DNA of 64,000 nucleotides from SHZI01 sp040080965 (GTDB lineage: Bacteria; Pseudomonadota; Gammaproteobacteria; Steroidobacterales; GCA-2729495), in contig JBEBHH010000011.1 in the NCBI GenBank assembly GCA_040080965.1, positions 1 to 64,000 of the forward strand, read 5' to 3'. Each line of letters opens with the position of its first letter. The stretch's first letter is position 1. The notes below the pieces were generated by a model. The model was not told the DNA's origin. It did no database searches and worked only from the letters and a program-made list of their open reading frames with translations. The translations under genes were made by a program, and so were the position numbers. This document shows, piece by piece, positions 7,167 to 18,098 of this stretch.

Positions 7167-8381
7167 TCAGCCAACCAGCTGATTCAGTTCGAAGATCGGC
7201 AGCAGAATCGCCAGCACGATGACCAGCACGATGATGCCCATCGTCACGATCAACGCCGGCTCCAGGATGCCGAGCAGGGCGGCGATCAGCCCGTCCATCT
7301 CCCGCTCCTGGTTGGTCGCGGCGCGGGTCAGCATGGTTTCCAGCTCGCCGCTGGCCTCGCCACTGGAGATCAGGTGCACGCAGAGCGGAGGGAAATAGCC
7401 GCCGACGGCGAGCGACTTGCCGATCGGCGCGCCTTCACGAACCCGCGTGGCCGCAGCCTCGACGGCCTCGCGCATGGGCACGTTGGTAACGACTTCGGCG
7501 GAGATGCGCAGTGCTTCGAGCACCGGCACACCGCTGCCAGTGAGGATACTGAGGGTGCGGGTGAAGCGCGCGGTGTTCGACCCCCGGACGAGCTTCGCCA
7601 CCAGCGGGATCCGCAGGAGCAGTGCGTCACGCCAGCGGCGCGGTCCCGGCCGGCGCAAGGCGCGCCGGGCGGCGAACGCCGCCGCGACCAGGGCGACCAC
7701 CAGGAACACGCCGTAGTCCCGCATGAAGTTGCTGAGCGCAATCAGGAACTGCGTAAGGCCCGGCAGCTCGCGGCCGGTGTTCGAGAACACGCCCACGACC
7801 TTCGGGACGACATACACGAGCATGCCGCTGACGATCATCAGCGCCAGCGCAGTCAAGACCACGGGGTAGATCATCGCGTGCTGGATCTTCTGCCGGAGGA
7901 CCTGGCGGCCCTCCGTGTAGTCCGCCAGCCGTTCCAGGACGGCGTCGAGATGCCCGGACTGCTCGCCGGCCGACACGGTGGCGCGGTAGATCTCGGGAAA
8001 GGCCTTGGGGAAGTCCGCAAAGCCGTCGGCCAGGGTATGACCCTCCATGACCTTGGATCGCACGCCGATGAGGACGCTCTTCACGCGTGTCGACTCGGTT
8101 TGCTCGGACACGGCCAGCAATGCCTCCTCGAGGGGCAGGGAGGACTGCACCAGCGTCGCCAGCTGCCGGGTGACGAGCGCGAGGTCGTTGGCGGACATGG
8201 TGGGCCGCAGCGTGAAGGACTGCTGGCGCGAAGCTTCGCGCTCGGCGATCTCGGTGACGGTGAGGGGCAGCAACTGGCGCTCGCGGAGCAGTTGCCGCAC
8301 CTGGCGGGCGGTGTCGCCCTCGAGGATGCCCTTGCGTTCCTTCCCGCCGGCATCAACGGCGGTGTATTCGAATGCCCCCAT
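7167..8381 (-). CDS. gspF: GspF, type II secretion inner-membrane platform protein
   Basis: The protein has 404 aa and begins MGAFEYTAVDAGGKERKG, the standard GspF/PilC start. Two cytoplasmic T2SSF repeats (about 70-195 and 270-390) alternate with three membrane segments, the last at the C-terminus (IVTMGIIVLVIVLAILLPIF). It forms the base of the T2SS assembly platform and contacts GspE. Its ATG shares one base with the gspE stop (TGATG). It is the last gene of gspC-D-E-F. Cross-family confusion with PilC is possible in isolation, but gspC and gspD settle it. Confidence 0.95.
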   Translation of the reverse strand: MGAFEYTAVDAGGKERKGILEGDTARQVRQLLRERQLLPLTVTEIAEREASRQQSFTLRPTMSANDLALVTRQLATLVQSSLPLEEALLAVSEQTESTRVKSVLIGVRSKVMEGHTLADGFADFPKAFPEIYRATVSAGEQSGHLDAVLERLADYTEGRQVLRQKIQHAMIYPVVLTALALMIVSGMLVYVVPKVVGVFSNTGRELPGLTQFLIALSNFMRDYGVFLVVALVAAAFAARRALRRPGPRRWRDALLLRIPLVAKLVRGSNTARFTRTLSILTGSGVPVLEALRISAEVVTNVPMREAVEAAATRVREGAPIGKSLAVGGYFPPLCVHLISSGEASGELETMLTRAATNQEREMDGLIAALLGILEPALIVTMGIIVLVIVLAILLPIFELNQLVG

Positions 8382-9949
8382 CAGTCGGCACGGGTGACGC
8401 GCAGGACCTCTTCGAGGGTCGTGACGCCTTCCAGTGCCTTCTTGAGGCCGTCGTCCCGAATGCTCGGGCTGCGCGTGCGCGCGTAGCGCTCGAGTTCATG
8501 CTCGGCCGCGCCATCGTGAATCATCGTGCGGAACTCGTCGTCGATGGTCACGAGCTCATAGATGCCGGTGCGCCCCCGGTAGCCGGCGCCGCCTGCCTGC
8601 ATGGCGGCCTCGTCGGGGTGATACAGCGGCGGCGGGTGGGCTGGATCGATGCCGAGCGTCTTGCACTCGTACTCCCGGGCCGTGTACGCCACCTTCGTGA
8701 CGGGGTCGATGACCCGCACCAGTCGCTGGGCCAGCACGCCGATGAGGCTGGATGACAGCAGGAATGGTTCCACGCCCATGTCCCTCAGGCGCGTGACGGC
8801 GCCGACGGCCGTGTTCGTATGGAGCGTGGACAGCACGAGGTGGCCGGTGAGACTCGCCTGGACGGCAATCTCCGCCGTTTCCAGGTCGCGGATCTCGCCC
8901 ACCATCACCACGTCCGGATCCTGGCGGAGGATGGCGCGCAGACCCCGGGCGAAGGTCATGTCGGCCTTCGTATTCACCTGTGACTGGCCGATGCCATCGA
9001 TGTAGTACTCGATGGGATCCTCCACCGTCATGATGTTGCGGGTGTTGTCGTTGATGCGCTCGAGCGCCGCGTAGAGGGTGGTCGTCTTGCCCGACCCGGT
9101 TGGCCCCGTGACGAGGATGATCCCGTGTGGCTTGTGGATGAGTTCGTCGATCACGCCCCGGGTGGCCGCGTCCATGCCGAGCCCTTCCAGCTCGAGGCGG
9201 CCGGCGTGCTTGTCGAGGAGCCGGAGCACCACGCGCTCGCCGTGGCCCGAGGGCATCGTCGAGACCCGTACGTCGACGGCCCGGCCGGCGATGCGCAGTG
9301 AAAACCGGCCGTCCTGGGGCAGCCGCTTCTCCGCGATGTCGAGCTTCGACATGACCTTGATGCGCGATACGACCAGCGGCGCCACCGCCCTGCGTGACTG
9401 GAGCACTTCCCTCAGCACGCCGTCCACCCGGAACCGCACCACGAGGCGATTCTCGAAGGGCTCGATGTGGATGTCCGAGGCGTTGTCCTTGACTGCCGAG
9501 GTGAGGAGGGCGTTGATGAGCCGGATGATGGGCGCATCGTCGTCGCTCTCGAGAAGATCCGAGGGCTCGGGCAGTTCCTGGGCCACCCGGAACAGGTCGG
9601 TGTCCTCGCCCAGGCCATCCACCATCTGCATGGTGGTGTTGGACTCGCGCTCGTAGGTCTGCTGCAGCTGGCGGTCGAACTCCGCCGGCGGCACGACCTG
9701 CATCCGCATAGCGCCGTCGACGAAGCGGCGCACCTCGGAGATGGCCGCCAGTTTCGCGTCCGACCGGACGATGGTCAGGGGCCGCCCGTCGAGGAGGCCA
9801 TTGATCAGGACGCCGTGGCGCTTGGCGAAGGCGAACGGCAGGACGAAGCGGCGGACTTCCGGCGGCAGCTGTGCCGCGGCTTCAGGCATGCGCTCGGCCC
9901 GCCGGGCCTCCCCGATATTGTCGAGAAACCCGGTGGTTGCCTCGTTCAC
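8381..9949 (-). CDS. gspE: GspE, type II secretion ATPase lacking the tetracysteine zinc site
   Basis: The protein has 522 aa from a GTG start that overlaps the gspD stop (GTGA). An N-terminal T2SSE domain precedes the ATPase core. Walker A is GPTGSGKT (282-289), the Asp box reads TVEDPIEYYIDG, and Walker B is VVMVGEIRD. It powers pseudopilus assembly from the cytoplasmic face with GspF and GspL. The CxxC pairs that bind zinc in most GspE proteins are missing: the aligned residues are Asp415, Thr418, Ala449 and Ala452, inside an otherwise intact flank ending GYRGRTGIYEL. The rest of the protein looks functional. Confidence 0.96.
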   Translation of the reverse strand: MNEATTGFLDNIGEARRAERMPEAAAQLPPEVRRFVLPFAFAKRHGVLINGLLDGRPLTIVRSDAKLAAISEVRRFVDGAMRMQVVPPAEFDRQLQQTYERESNTTMQMVDGLGEDTDLFRVAQELPEPSDLLESDDDAPIIRLINALLTSAVKDNASDIHIEPFENRLVVRFRVDGVLREVLQSRRAVAPLVVSRIKVMSKLDIAEKRLPQDGRFSLRIAGRAVDVRVSTMPSGHGERVVLRLLDKHAGRLELEGLGMDAATRGVIDELIHKPHGIILVTGPTGSGKTTTLYAALERINDNTRNIMTVEDPIEYYIDGIGQSQVNTKADMTFARGLRAILRQDPDVVMVGEIRDLETAEIAVQASLTGHLVLSTLHTNTAVGAVTRLRDMGVEPFLLSSSLIGVLAQRLVRVIDPVTKVAYTAREYECKTLGIDPAHPPPLYHPDEAAMQAGGAGYRGRTGIYELVTIDDEFRTMIHDGAAEHELERYARTRSPSIRDDGLKKALEGVTTLEEVLRVTRAD

Positions 9950-12048
9950 GGGGGTGCCTGCGGTTTGTCGCGAAGGTCGATGACCGGCGGTTCCGGCGAC
10001 GTTGAGCCCGGCGCGGCCTGGGACTGCCCTGCCGGGGCTCCCGCCGGTGACGCCTGCTCCAGTGCCGGCAGCGTGGACCGGTCGGTGAGGGGCATCAGGC
10101 GCGGGCGCTTCGGCTTGATGCCGAGCTGCTCGTCACGGATGTAGTTGTACTTGGCATTGGTCTCGAAAGCCGCCTGCACGTTGTCCCGCAGGATCGTCGG
10201 CTTGATGAAGACCATCAGGTTGGTCTTCTGCTTGCTGGTGGTGTCGGACCTGAAGAGCCAGCCAATCAGCGGGATTCTCCCGAGGATCGGGACGCGTTGC
10301 TGGCGCTCCGTGATCTGGTCCTGGATCAGGCCGCCGAGGACCAGCGTACCGCCGTCCTCGACGATGACCGAGGTGTTGATCGAGCGGTTCGAGGTGATCA
10401 GGTCCACGGCCTGCGCGCTGGGCAGCAGCTGGGAGATCTCCTGTTCGACCTTGAGACGGACGGCATCGCCTTCGTTGATCTGTGGCGTGATCTTGAGCGT
10501 CAGGCCCACCTGCTCCCGCTGGATCGTCTGGAACGGATTGACGGAGGAGCTGCCGCCCGACGCACCCGTGTCGGTGTACTGGCCCGTGACGAAAGGCACT
10601 TCCTGGCCGACCTGGATCTCTGCTTCCTCGTTGTCCAGGGTGACCAGGACCGGCGTGCCTATGATGTTGGAACTGCCGTCCGACTCCAGCGCTTCGATCA
10701 GTGCGACGAAGCTCAGGCCGGAATCGCTCAGCTTGCCGATGCCCATCGTCAGGCCGTTTCCAATCAGCTGTCCCACGTTGGCCGTCGAGCCTGTGTCGGT
10801 GCCAGTGCCGGAGCCGGACCCCAGAATGGCACCGGCAAGGCCCGTGACGCCCGTGGTGTTGTCAAACTTGGTCAGGCCGGCTGCATTGTCGAGGTCCGCG
10901 TCGCCGACGGCCCAGGTGACGCCCAGTTCGGACGCCTTGTCGGAGGACACCTCGACCAGGATGGCCTCAACCAGCACCTGCGCCCGGCGGATGTCCAGCT
11001 TGTCGATGACCGCCATCATCGATTTCATGGTTTTCGGCGGCGCCGTGATGATGAGGGCGTTGGTGGATTCATCAGCCCAGATGCTGACGTCGCCGCGCTG
11101 CGCGGGCGGCGCCGCATCCTTGGTGGCGGCTGCCTGGGGGCCGCTGCCCGAATACTGGCTCTGCAGCTTGGTGGCGAGGTCAACGGCATCGGTGTAGCGG
11201 AGGTAGCGCACCTGCGTGTCCCCGCCTTCCTCGAGCGGCGTATCCAGATGGGTGATCAGTGCGCGGTAGCGCAGGCGGTCGGTCTTGTCGCCAGTCACGA
11301 GGACGCTGTTGGTCCGTTCGTCGGCGACCACGGTGACCCGCGGGCCACCACCGCCCTCGGCCTGCTGGGCGCCCTGGTTCAGCGCGCCGACGATCTTGAC
11401 GATCTCGGACGCGGATGCATGTTCGAGCCGGATGACCTCGTAGTCCTGGTCCGCGGCCTGGTCGATCCGCGCCACGATCTTCATCATCCGGTCCACGTTG
11501 GACGCCCGGTCGCTGATGATGAGGAGATTGGACGGGGGATGGGCCGCCAGATGCCCGTACTGGGGAATCAGCGGCCGCAGGATCGGCACCAGCTGGGCCG
11601 CCGCCACGTTCTGCACGCTGATCACCCGGGTAACAATGTCGTCGGGCCGCCCGCCGCCCGGTTCGCCTTCCGCGCCGGGAACCTGGCGTGCGTTGGCATC
11701 CGGCAGGATCTTCACGACGTCGCCGGCGGGGACGGCCACGAATCCGTACACGGAAAGTATGGAGAGAAAGGCCTCGTAGAAGGCGTCCGGACTCATCGGC
11801 GCCGCGGAAAGCATGGTGACCTGCGCCTTGACGCGGGGATCGAGGATGAAGTTCTTGCCCGTTACCTCGCCGACGGCCTCGATGACCTGCCGGATGTCCG
11901 CGTCCTTGTAGTTTGGCGTGATGGTCGCCTGCTGGGCGCGCAGGCCCGGGACGGGCCACGCGGCCAGCGCCACGACCACGAGGCCGAGGCAGATGCTGGC
12001 CAGCCACCTGGGGCTGGCCCGGGAAGTCAGGTTGCCTGTTTGGATCAC
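9946..12048 (-). CDS. gspD: GspD, type II secretion outer-membrane secretin
   Basis: The protein has 700 aa from a GTG overlapping the gspC stop (GTGA). An N-terminal signal peptide ends near ALAAWPVPGLRA. The N0 domain (NYKDADIRQVIEAVGEVTGK) and N1-N3 domains follow to about residue 330. The secretin barrel runs to about 640 and contains VPFVTGQ and the signature VPILGRIPLIGWLF. A Gly/Ser/Thr-rich stretch (GSGSGTGTDTGSTA) marks the insert before the gate. It makes the outer-membrane channel through which folded proteins leave the periplasm. The last 60 residues are a Pro/Ala-rich tail. Confidence 0.96.
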   Translation of the reverse strand: MIQTGNLTSRASPRWLASICLGLVVVALAAWPVPGLRAQQATITPNYKDADIRQVIEAVGEVTGKNFILDPRVKAQVTMLSAAPMSPDAFYEAFLSILSVYGFVAVPAGDVVKILPDANARQVPGAEGEPGGGRPDDIVTRVISVQNVAAAQLVPILRPLIPQYGHLAAHPPSNLLIISDRASNVDRMMKIVARIDQAADQDYEVIRLEHASASEIVKIVGALNQGAQQAEGGGGPRVTVVADERTNSVLVTGDKTDRLRYRALITHLDTPLEEGGDTQVRYLRYTDAVDLATKLQSQYSGSGPQAAATKDAAPPAQRGDVSIWADESTNALIITAPPKTMKSMMAVIDKLDIRRAQVLVEAILVEVSSDKASELGVTWAVGDADLDNAAGLTKFDNTTGVTGLAGAILGSGSGTGTDTGSTANVGQLIGNGLTMGIGKLSDSGLSFVALIEALESDGSSNIIGTPVLVTLDNEEAEIQVGQEVPFVTGQYTDTGASGGSSSVNPFQTIQREQVGLTLKITPQINEGDAVRLKVEQEISQLLPSAQAVDLITSNRSINTSVIVEDGGTLVLGGLIQDQITERQQRVPILGRIPLIGWLFRSDTTSKQKTNLMVFIKPTILRDNVQAAFETNAKYNYIRDEQLGIKPKRPRLMPLTDRSTLPALEQASPAGAPAGQSQAAPGSTSPEPPVIDLRDKPQAPP

Positions 12049-12965
12049 TGCGTCGCTCCGACGGCGTTGACTTGGGTCATGTTGAGCGACAGCACCTGGG
12101 GCTGCCCATCGCGCTCGACGGTGACTGTGACCTGGGGCGCGTCGCCCAGGCTCCGAAACACTTCCATCCCCTGCGCGGGATTATTCAACGCGATACCGTT
12201 GATTTCCGTGACGAGGTCGCCAGCGCGCAGGCCAAGGGACGCGAACTGCTGCCGGTTGGGTCCGGGGTAGATACGGTAGCCCTTCAGCTGCCCGTTTGGC
12301 ATGAAGGGTTGCGGGCGGACCACCTCGAGGAACCCCGCGGCATTCTGGGTCACGAGCTCCTGGACATTCTGCTGGGCGGGAGCGCCTGCCGGGCGCGGCG
12401 GGGAGGGACTGAAGGCGCTGGGCGCTCCGCCGCCCTGGCCTTCGCGCGGCAGGCGCAGCACTTCCAGCTGGCCCGCGCGGGCCAGGATCACCCGGTCGGC
12501 CTGGATCTGCTGCACGGTGGCGCCGCCGGGCAGCGTCGCGTTCACGAAGTAGACCTGCTCCTTGCCGCCGCCATCCGCGATGATCGCGTGGGCAAAGCGC
12601 GGATCGTCGGCTGCTATGGCGGCCCGGAGCTGCAGCGACAGGCTGGTGTCGGGGGCGTTAAGTGCCGCGTCGCCCGTGAGCGGTGGCGGCTCCGTGGAAA
12701 CGTCCCCAAAGAGGTGGGCCGCTGCAATTGTCGCGTAGTCCGCCGGCCCGGCGATTGCCGGGCCTGACTGGGCCACTCGCTGGGGCGGCTGCCACGGCGC
12801 GCGGGGTCCGTCGGGATAAACGCTCCAGAAGAGCCTGGCAATGTAGTAGCCAATCAGGATCACGGCCCCAATGGACACGGCCATGGGCAGATGCTCGTTG
12901 GCGCGAGCAACCACCAGCGTCGGCGTCGGTCCGCCGAAACGGGAGACGAGATCCTGAATGTTCAC
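12045..12965 (-). CDS. gspC: GspC, type II secretion inner-membrane coupling protein
   Basis: The protein has 306 aa from a GTG start. It has a short cytoplasmic N-terminus, one membrane segment (MAVSIGAVILIGYYIARLFW, about 27-46), a periplasmic homology region (about 75-180) and a C-terminal PDZ domain (about 215-300, SLGLRAGDLVTEINGIALNN). GspC links the inner-membrane platform to the secretin GspD. It is the first gene of the minus-strand gsp operon, and a plausible promoter lies just upstream. No strong Shine-Dalgarno sequence precedes the GTG. Confidence 0.93.
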   Translation of the reverse strand: MNIQDLVSRFGGPTPTLVVARANEHLPMAVSIGAVILIGYYIARLFWSVYPDGPRAPWQPPQRVAQSGPAIAGPADYATIAAAHLFGDVSTEPPPLTGDAALNAPDTSLSLQLRAAIAADDPRFAHAIIADGGGKEQVYFVNATLPGGATVQQIQADRVILARAGQLEVLRLPREGQGGGAPSAFSPSPPRPAGAPAQQNVQELVTQNAAGFLEVVRPQPFMPNGQLKGYRIYPGPNRQQFASLGLRAGDLVTEINGIALNNPAQGMEVFRSLGDAPQVTVTVERDGQPQVLSLNMTQVNAVGATQ

Positions 12966-12992
12966 AGAAACCCAAGAAACTTAAGGGGATTT

Positions 12993-13021
12993 AGCATAAT
13001 CAGGTACCGGGAAGCGAGCAA
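12993..13021 (-). promoter_or_regulatory. Probable promoter of the gspCDEF operon
   Basis: On the minus strand TTGCTC (13016-13021) and TATGCT (12993-12998) are separated by 17 nt. Each matches 4 of 6 sigma70 consensus bases, and the leader to the gspC GTG would be about 20 nt. Confidence 0.5.
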
Positions 13022-13180
13022 CCTCAGTTTCCCTCACCCGGACCGGCTTACACCCGGAATTAGAGCCCTCATGGTCCCGCCGAACCGTGAACCGCTCCAC
13101 ACACCGCAGCAGAGTGTCGCCCCGGTCGAATTAACGCAGCGTGACCGGCGTATTTCGCAGCGCGGAATCCAGTCCACTGC

Positions 13181-13217
13181 CTTGAATCGAATCAGTTACT
13201 ATCGTTTCGCATTCAAG
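13181..13217. promoter_or_regulatory. Inverted repeat in the clpS upstream region
   Basis: CTTGAAT (13181-13187) and ATTCAAG (13211-13217) are perfect inverted copies, with GAA/TTC matches continuing inward. The element ends 28 nt before the clpS ATG and encloses a -10-like TACTAT (13197-13202). It could be an operator or a leader hairpin. Confidence 0.4.
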
Positions 13218-13245
13218 GTTTCCAGCAGAACTGACGAAGTAAGTA

Positions 13246-13602
13246 ATGGACGAGCGGCGTTTGATGGGCAGCGACAACGACAAGGACCTTACCCGCCGGA
13301 TGGACGATGGCCGGGGACTTGCAGTCGAGGAGTCCCGCCCCCAAGTCAAACGTCCGCCGTTGTATCGTGTGGTCCTGCTCAACGACGACTACACGCCGAT
13401 GGAGTTCGTTGTCGAAGTGCTGGAGCTGATTTTCGCCATGGACAGGCAAAAGGCCACCCGCGTCATGCTGGAAGTTCACACCCGGGGCAAGGGCGTCTGC
13501 GGCGTATTTACCTATGAAATCGCCGAAACGAAGGTTGCCCAGGTCGGCGCCTACGCCCAGCAGCACCAGCATCCGCTACTTTGCACGCTTGAGGAAACCT
13601 GA
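13246..13602 (+). CDS. clpS: ClpS, N-degron adaptor for ClpAP
   Basis: The protein has 118 aa. After a flexible N-terminal 35 residues comes the ClpS fold with the signature YRVVLLNDDYTPMEFVVEVL and the conserved HTRGKGVCG (His in the substrate pocket). It delivers proteins with Leu, Phe, Tyr or Trp at the N-terminus to ClpA. It is followed after 5 nt by clpA, and aat, which makes such N-degrons, is close by. A second in-frame ATG at 13264 (MGSDND) is an alternative start. Confidence 0.96.
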   Translation: MDERRLMGSDNDKDLTRRMDDGRGLAVEESRPQVKRPPLYRVVLLNDDYTPMEFVVEVLELIFAMDRQKATRVMLEVHTRGKGVCGVFTYEIAETKVAQVGAYAQQHQHPLLCTLEET

Positions 13603-13607
13603 CAGCC

Positions 13608-15890
<2,283 letters not shown>

Positions 15891-15902
15891 TGACCGGGAC
15901 GG

Positions 15903-16121
15903 CTAGCGGGCGCGGAAGGTGATTCGTCCCTTGGTGAGATCGTACGGGGTCAATTCGACCGTGACACGGTCGCCCGTAAGGATGCGGATGTAGTTCTTGC
16001 GCATCTTTCCTGAGATGTGCGCGGTCACGACATGGCCATTATCGAGCTTTACCCGAAACGTCGTGTTGGGCAGGGTCTCGGCAACGACCCCATCCATAGT
16101 GATGGCTTCTTCTTTCGACAT
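15903..16121 (-). CDS. infA: Translation initiation factor IF-1
   Basis: The protein has 72 aa, exactly the family length. It is a single S1/OB-fold domain beginning MSKEEAITMDGVVAETLPN and ending KGRITFRAR. IF-1 binds the A site of the 30S subunit during initiation. It is the last gene of the minus-strand run trxB-acyltransferase-aat-infA and sits 42 nt after aat. The clpA-infA-aat arrangement is conserved in gammaproteobacteria. Confidence 0.98.
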   Translation of the reverse strand: MSKEEAITMDGVVAETLPNTTFRVKLDNGHVVTAHISGKMRKNYIRILTGDRVTVELTPYDLTKGRITFRAR

Positions 16122-16163
16122 GGAAACTCCGGCGGAACGGGGCGCGATTGTCGTTGAACTCGT

Positions 16164-16916
16164 TCAGCCGTGCAAGCGACCGGGTTCGGGCCCTCGCGGA
16201 ACAAGGACCGACGTCGTACCGGGCGATTCCCGCCAGGGGTCCGGCGGCCCGGTGGCTACGGCCAGCATCCGCACCGCCTGGAGGAACTCCGCGCGGGGCA
16301 TCAGCCGGCTGCCGAGCGACGCCAGGTGCCCGGTTGCCACCTGGCAATCGATGAGCTTCATGCCCCGCTGGTCGGCGAGCCGCACCAGGCGCACCAGCGC
16401 CACTTTCGAGGCGTCGGTCTCCCGGCTGAACATCGATTCCCCGAAGAACACGCCGCCGATGGCGATGCCGTAGAGGCCGCCAACGAGGTCGGGGCCAAGC
16501 CACGTTTCAATCGAATGTGCATGGCCCAGCTCGTGGAGTCGAAAGTAGGCCGCGCGCATGTCCGGGGTAATCCACGTTCCCGCGGTGGCGCGGATGGTTG
16601 CGCAGGCGTCGATTACCTTCCCGAACGCCACGTCGACCGAAACACGGAAGCGGTCGCTGCGCAGTTTCCGGCGCAGGCTCCGCGAGACGTGCAATTGCTC
16701 CGGCAGGAGCACTGCGCGCGGGTCCGGTGACCACCAGAGGATCGGCTGTCCCTCCTCGTACCAGGGGAATATCCCGCGACGGTACGCCGCCAGCAGCCGT
16801 TCCGGCGCCAGGTCGCCGCCGATGGCAAGTAGGCCGTCGGGCTCGGTGGTCGCACCGGAGGGATCCGGAAAATGATCCGGTGGATCGTCGGGATGCAGAT
16901 AGGCAATTGCACTCAT
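16164..16916 (-). CDS. aat: Leucyl/phenylalanyl-tRNA-protein transferase
   Basis: The protein has 250 aa. The start MSAIAYLHPDDPPDHFPDPS and the motifs GLLAIGGDLAPERLL, GIFPWYEEGQPILWWSPDPR and GVFFGESMFSRETDASKVAL are typical of Aat. It transfers Leu or Phe from aminoacyl-tRNA to proteins with N-terminal Arg or Lys, creating N-degrons that ClpS recognises and ClpAP destroys. The three genes lie within 4 kb. Its start is 3 nt after the stop of the upstream acyltransferase-like gene. Confidence 0.97.
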   Translation of the reverse strand: MSAIAYLHPDDPPDHFPDPSGATTEPDGLLAIGGDLAPERLLAAYRRGIFPWYEEGQPILWWSPDPRAVLLPEQLHVSRSLRRKLRSDRFRVSVDVAFGKVIDACATIRATAGTWITPDMRAAYFRLHELGHAHSIETWLGPDLVGGLYGIAIGGVFFGESMFSRETDASKVALVRLVRLADQRGMKLIDCQVATGHLASLGSRLMPRAEFLQAVRMLAVATGPPDPWRESPGTTSVLVPRGPEPGRLHG

Positions 16917-16919
16917 GAC

Positions 16920-18098
16920 CTAGGGCGGCGCTGGCTGGCCTGAGCCCTTGCGGTAGGGAATGTGGTCGCTGGCCGTTTCGATGTACTCGTCTATGTGGGC
17001 CCGCTCACGGTCCAGGTACTGGTCGATGGCCGCGGAGAACTGCGGGTGCGACAGCCAGTGGGCAGACCAGGTTTCCGTCGGAACGAAGCCACGGCTGATC
17101 TTGTGCTCGCCCTGGGTGCCCGGTTCGAAAGCCGTGAGCCCCTGCTCGATGCAGTACTCGATGCCCTGGTAATAGCAGGTCTCGAAATGCAGGCTGTGGT
17201 AGTCGCCTTCGCTGCCCCAGTAGCGGCCGTAGAGGGTGCTGGCGCCGCGAAAGCAGAGCGCGGTGGCCACGGGCTCGCCCTGGCGCATCGCGACGATGGC
17301 CAGAATGTTGTCCGGCAGGGTGGCGCCGACACGCATGAAGAACGCCTCGTTGAGGTACGGCTCGCGACCCCGGCGCCAGAACGAGCTGGCGTACAACGGC
17401 ATAAGCTTCTTCCAGAGTGCGGCGTCGATTTCGTGGCCGCTGAGGCGAACGAAACTGATGCCGGCTTCTGCCACGCGGCGCCGTTCGCGCTTTGCCTTCT
17501 TGCGCTTCTCCGCCGTGAATTCGCCGAGGAACGCGTCGAAATCGGCGTACCCCCGGTTGGCCCAGTGAAACTGGCAGTCCTTCCTCCGAAGAAATCCGGC
17601 CCTGGCCAGCAACGCGCATTCGCCGGCTGTCGGGAAGAGGACGTGAACCGACGAGGCCTCGATCTGCCGGGCGAGCCCGGTAGCGCCGGCGAGCAGCGCG
17701 TTCGCCACCGCGTCGGGATCCACGCCGGCAGCGTGGAGGAGGCGCGGGCTGGTCGCGGGCGTGAATGGCACCGCCGAAACCAGCTTCGGGAAGTAACGCA
17801 GCCCGGCCCGCCGGTACGCGTCGGCCCATGCCCAGTCGAAGACGAATTCGCCGTAGGAACTCGTCTTGCTGTAGAGGGGCATGGCCCCGAGCAGCCGGCC
17901 GGCGTCGTCGCGCAGGAGCAGGTGGCAGGGCGTCCAGCCTGTGGCCGGCGCTACGCAGCCGGTCTCCTCGAGGGCCGCGAGGAACTCGTGGCGCAGGAAC
18001 GGGTAATCCGTTCCGCCGAGGCCATTCCAGTCGGCCGCTGGCACGTCCGTGATGTTGCGGGCGACTTCAATGCGCACGGGCGGAACCGTCGCGGTCAC
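16920..18098 (-). CDS. GNAT-fold acyltransferase-like protein (DUF482/COG3146 family)
   Basis: The protein has 392 aa from a GTG that overlaps the trxB stop (GTGA). The sequence fits the COG3146 family: an N-terminal DYPFLRHEFLAALEETG, SYGEFVFDWAWADAY, and a FemAB/GNAT-like second half with LYGRYWGSEGDYHSLHFETCYYQGIEYCIE and a late EHKISRGFVP. Some members are annotated as peptidoglycan biosynthesis proteins, but I know of no firm biochemical role. It has no signal peptide. In E. coli the cydDC transporter genes occupy this place between aat and trxB, so this is a lineage-specific replacement. Confidence 0.85.
   Translation of the reverse strand: MTATVPPVRIEVARNITDVPAADWNGLGGTDYPFLRHEFLAALEETGCVAPATGWTPCHLLLRDDAGRLLGAMPLYSKTSSYGEFVFDWAWADAYRRAGLRYFPKLVSAVPFTPATSPRLLHAAGVDPDAVANALLAGATGLARQIEASSVHVLFPTAGECALLARAGFLRRKDCQFHWANRGYADFDAFLGEFTAEKRKKAKRERRRVAEAGISFVRLSGHEIDAALWKKLMPLYASSFWRRGREPYLNEAFFMRVGATLPDNILAIVAMRQGEPVATALCFRGASTLYGRYWGSEGDYHSLHFETCYYQGIEYCIEQGLTAFEPGTQGEHKISRGFVPTETWSAHWLSHPQFSAAIDQYLDRERAHIDEYIETASDHIPYRKGSGQPAPP

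Noticed and set aside
10297..12270. A 657-codon plus-strand frame antisense to gspD and gspC
   Set aside because: gspD and gspC have complete domain order and coupled starts; this frame has none.
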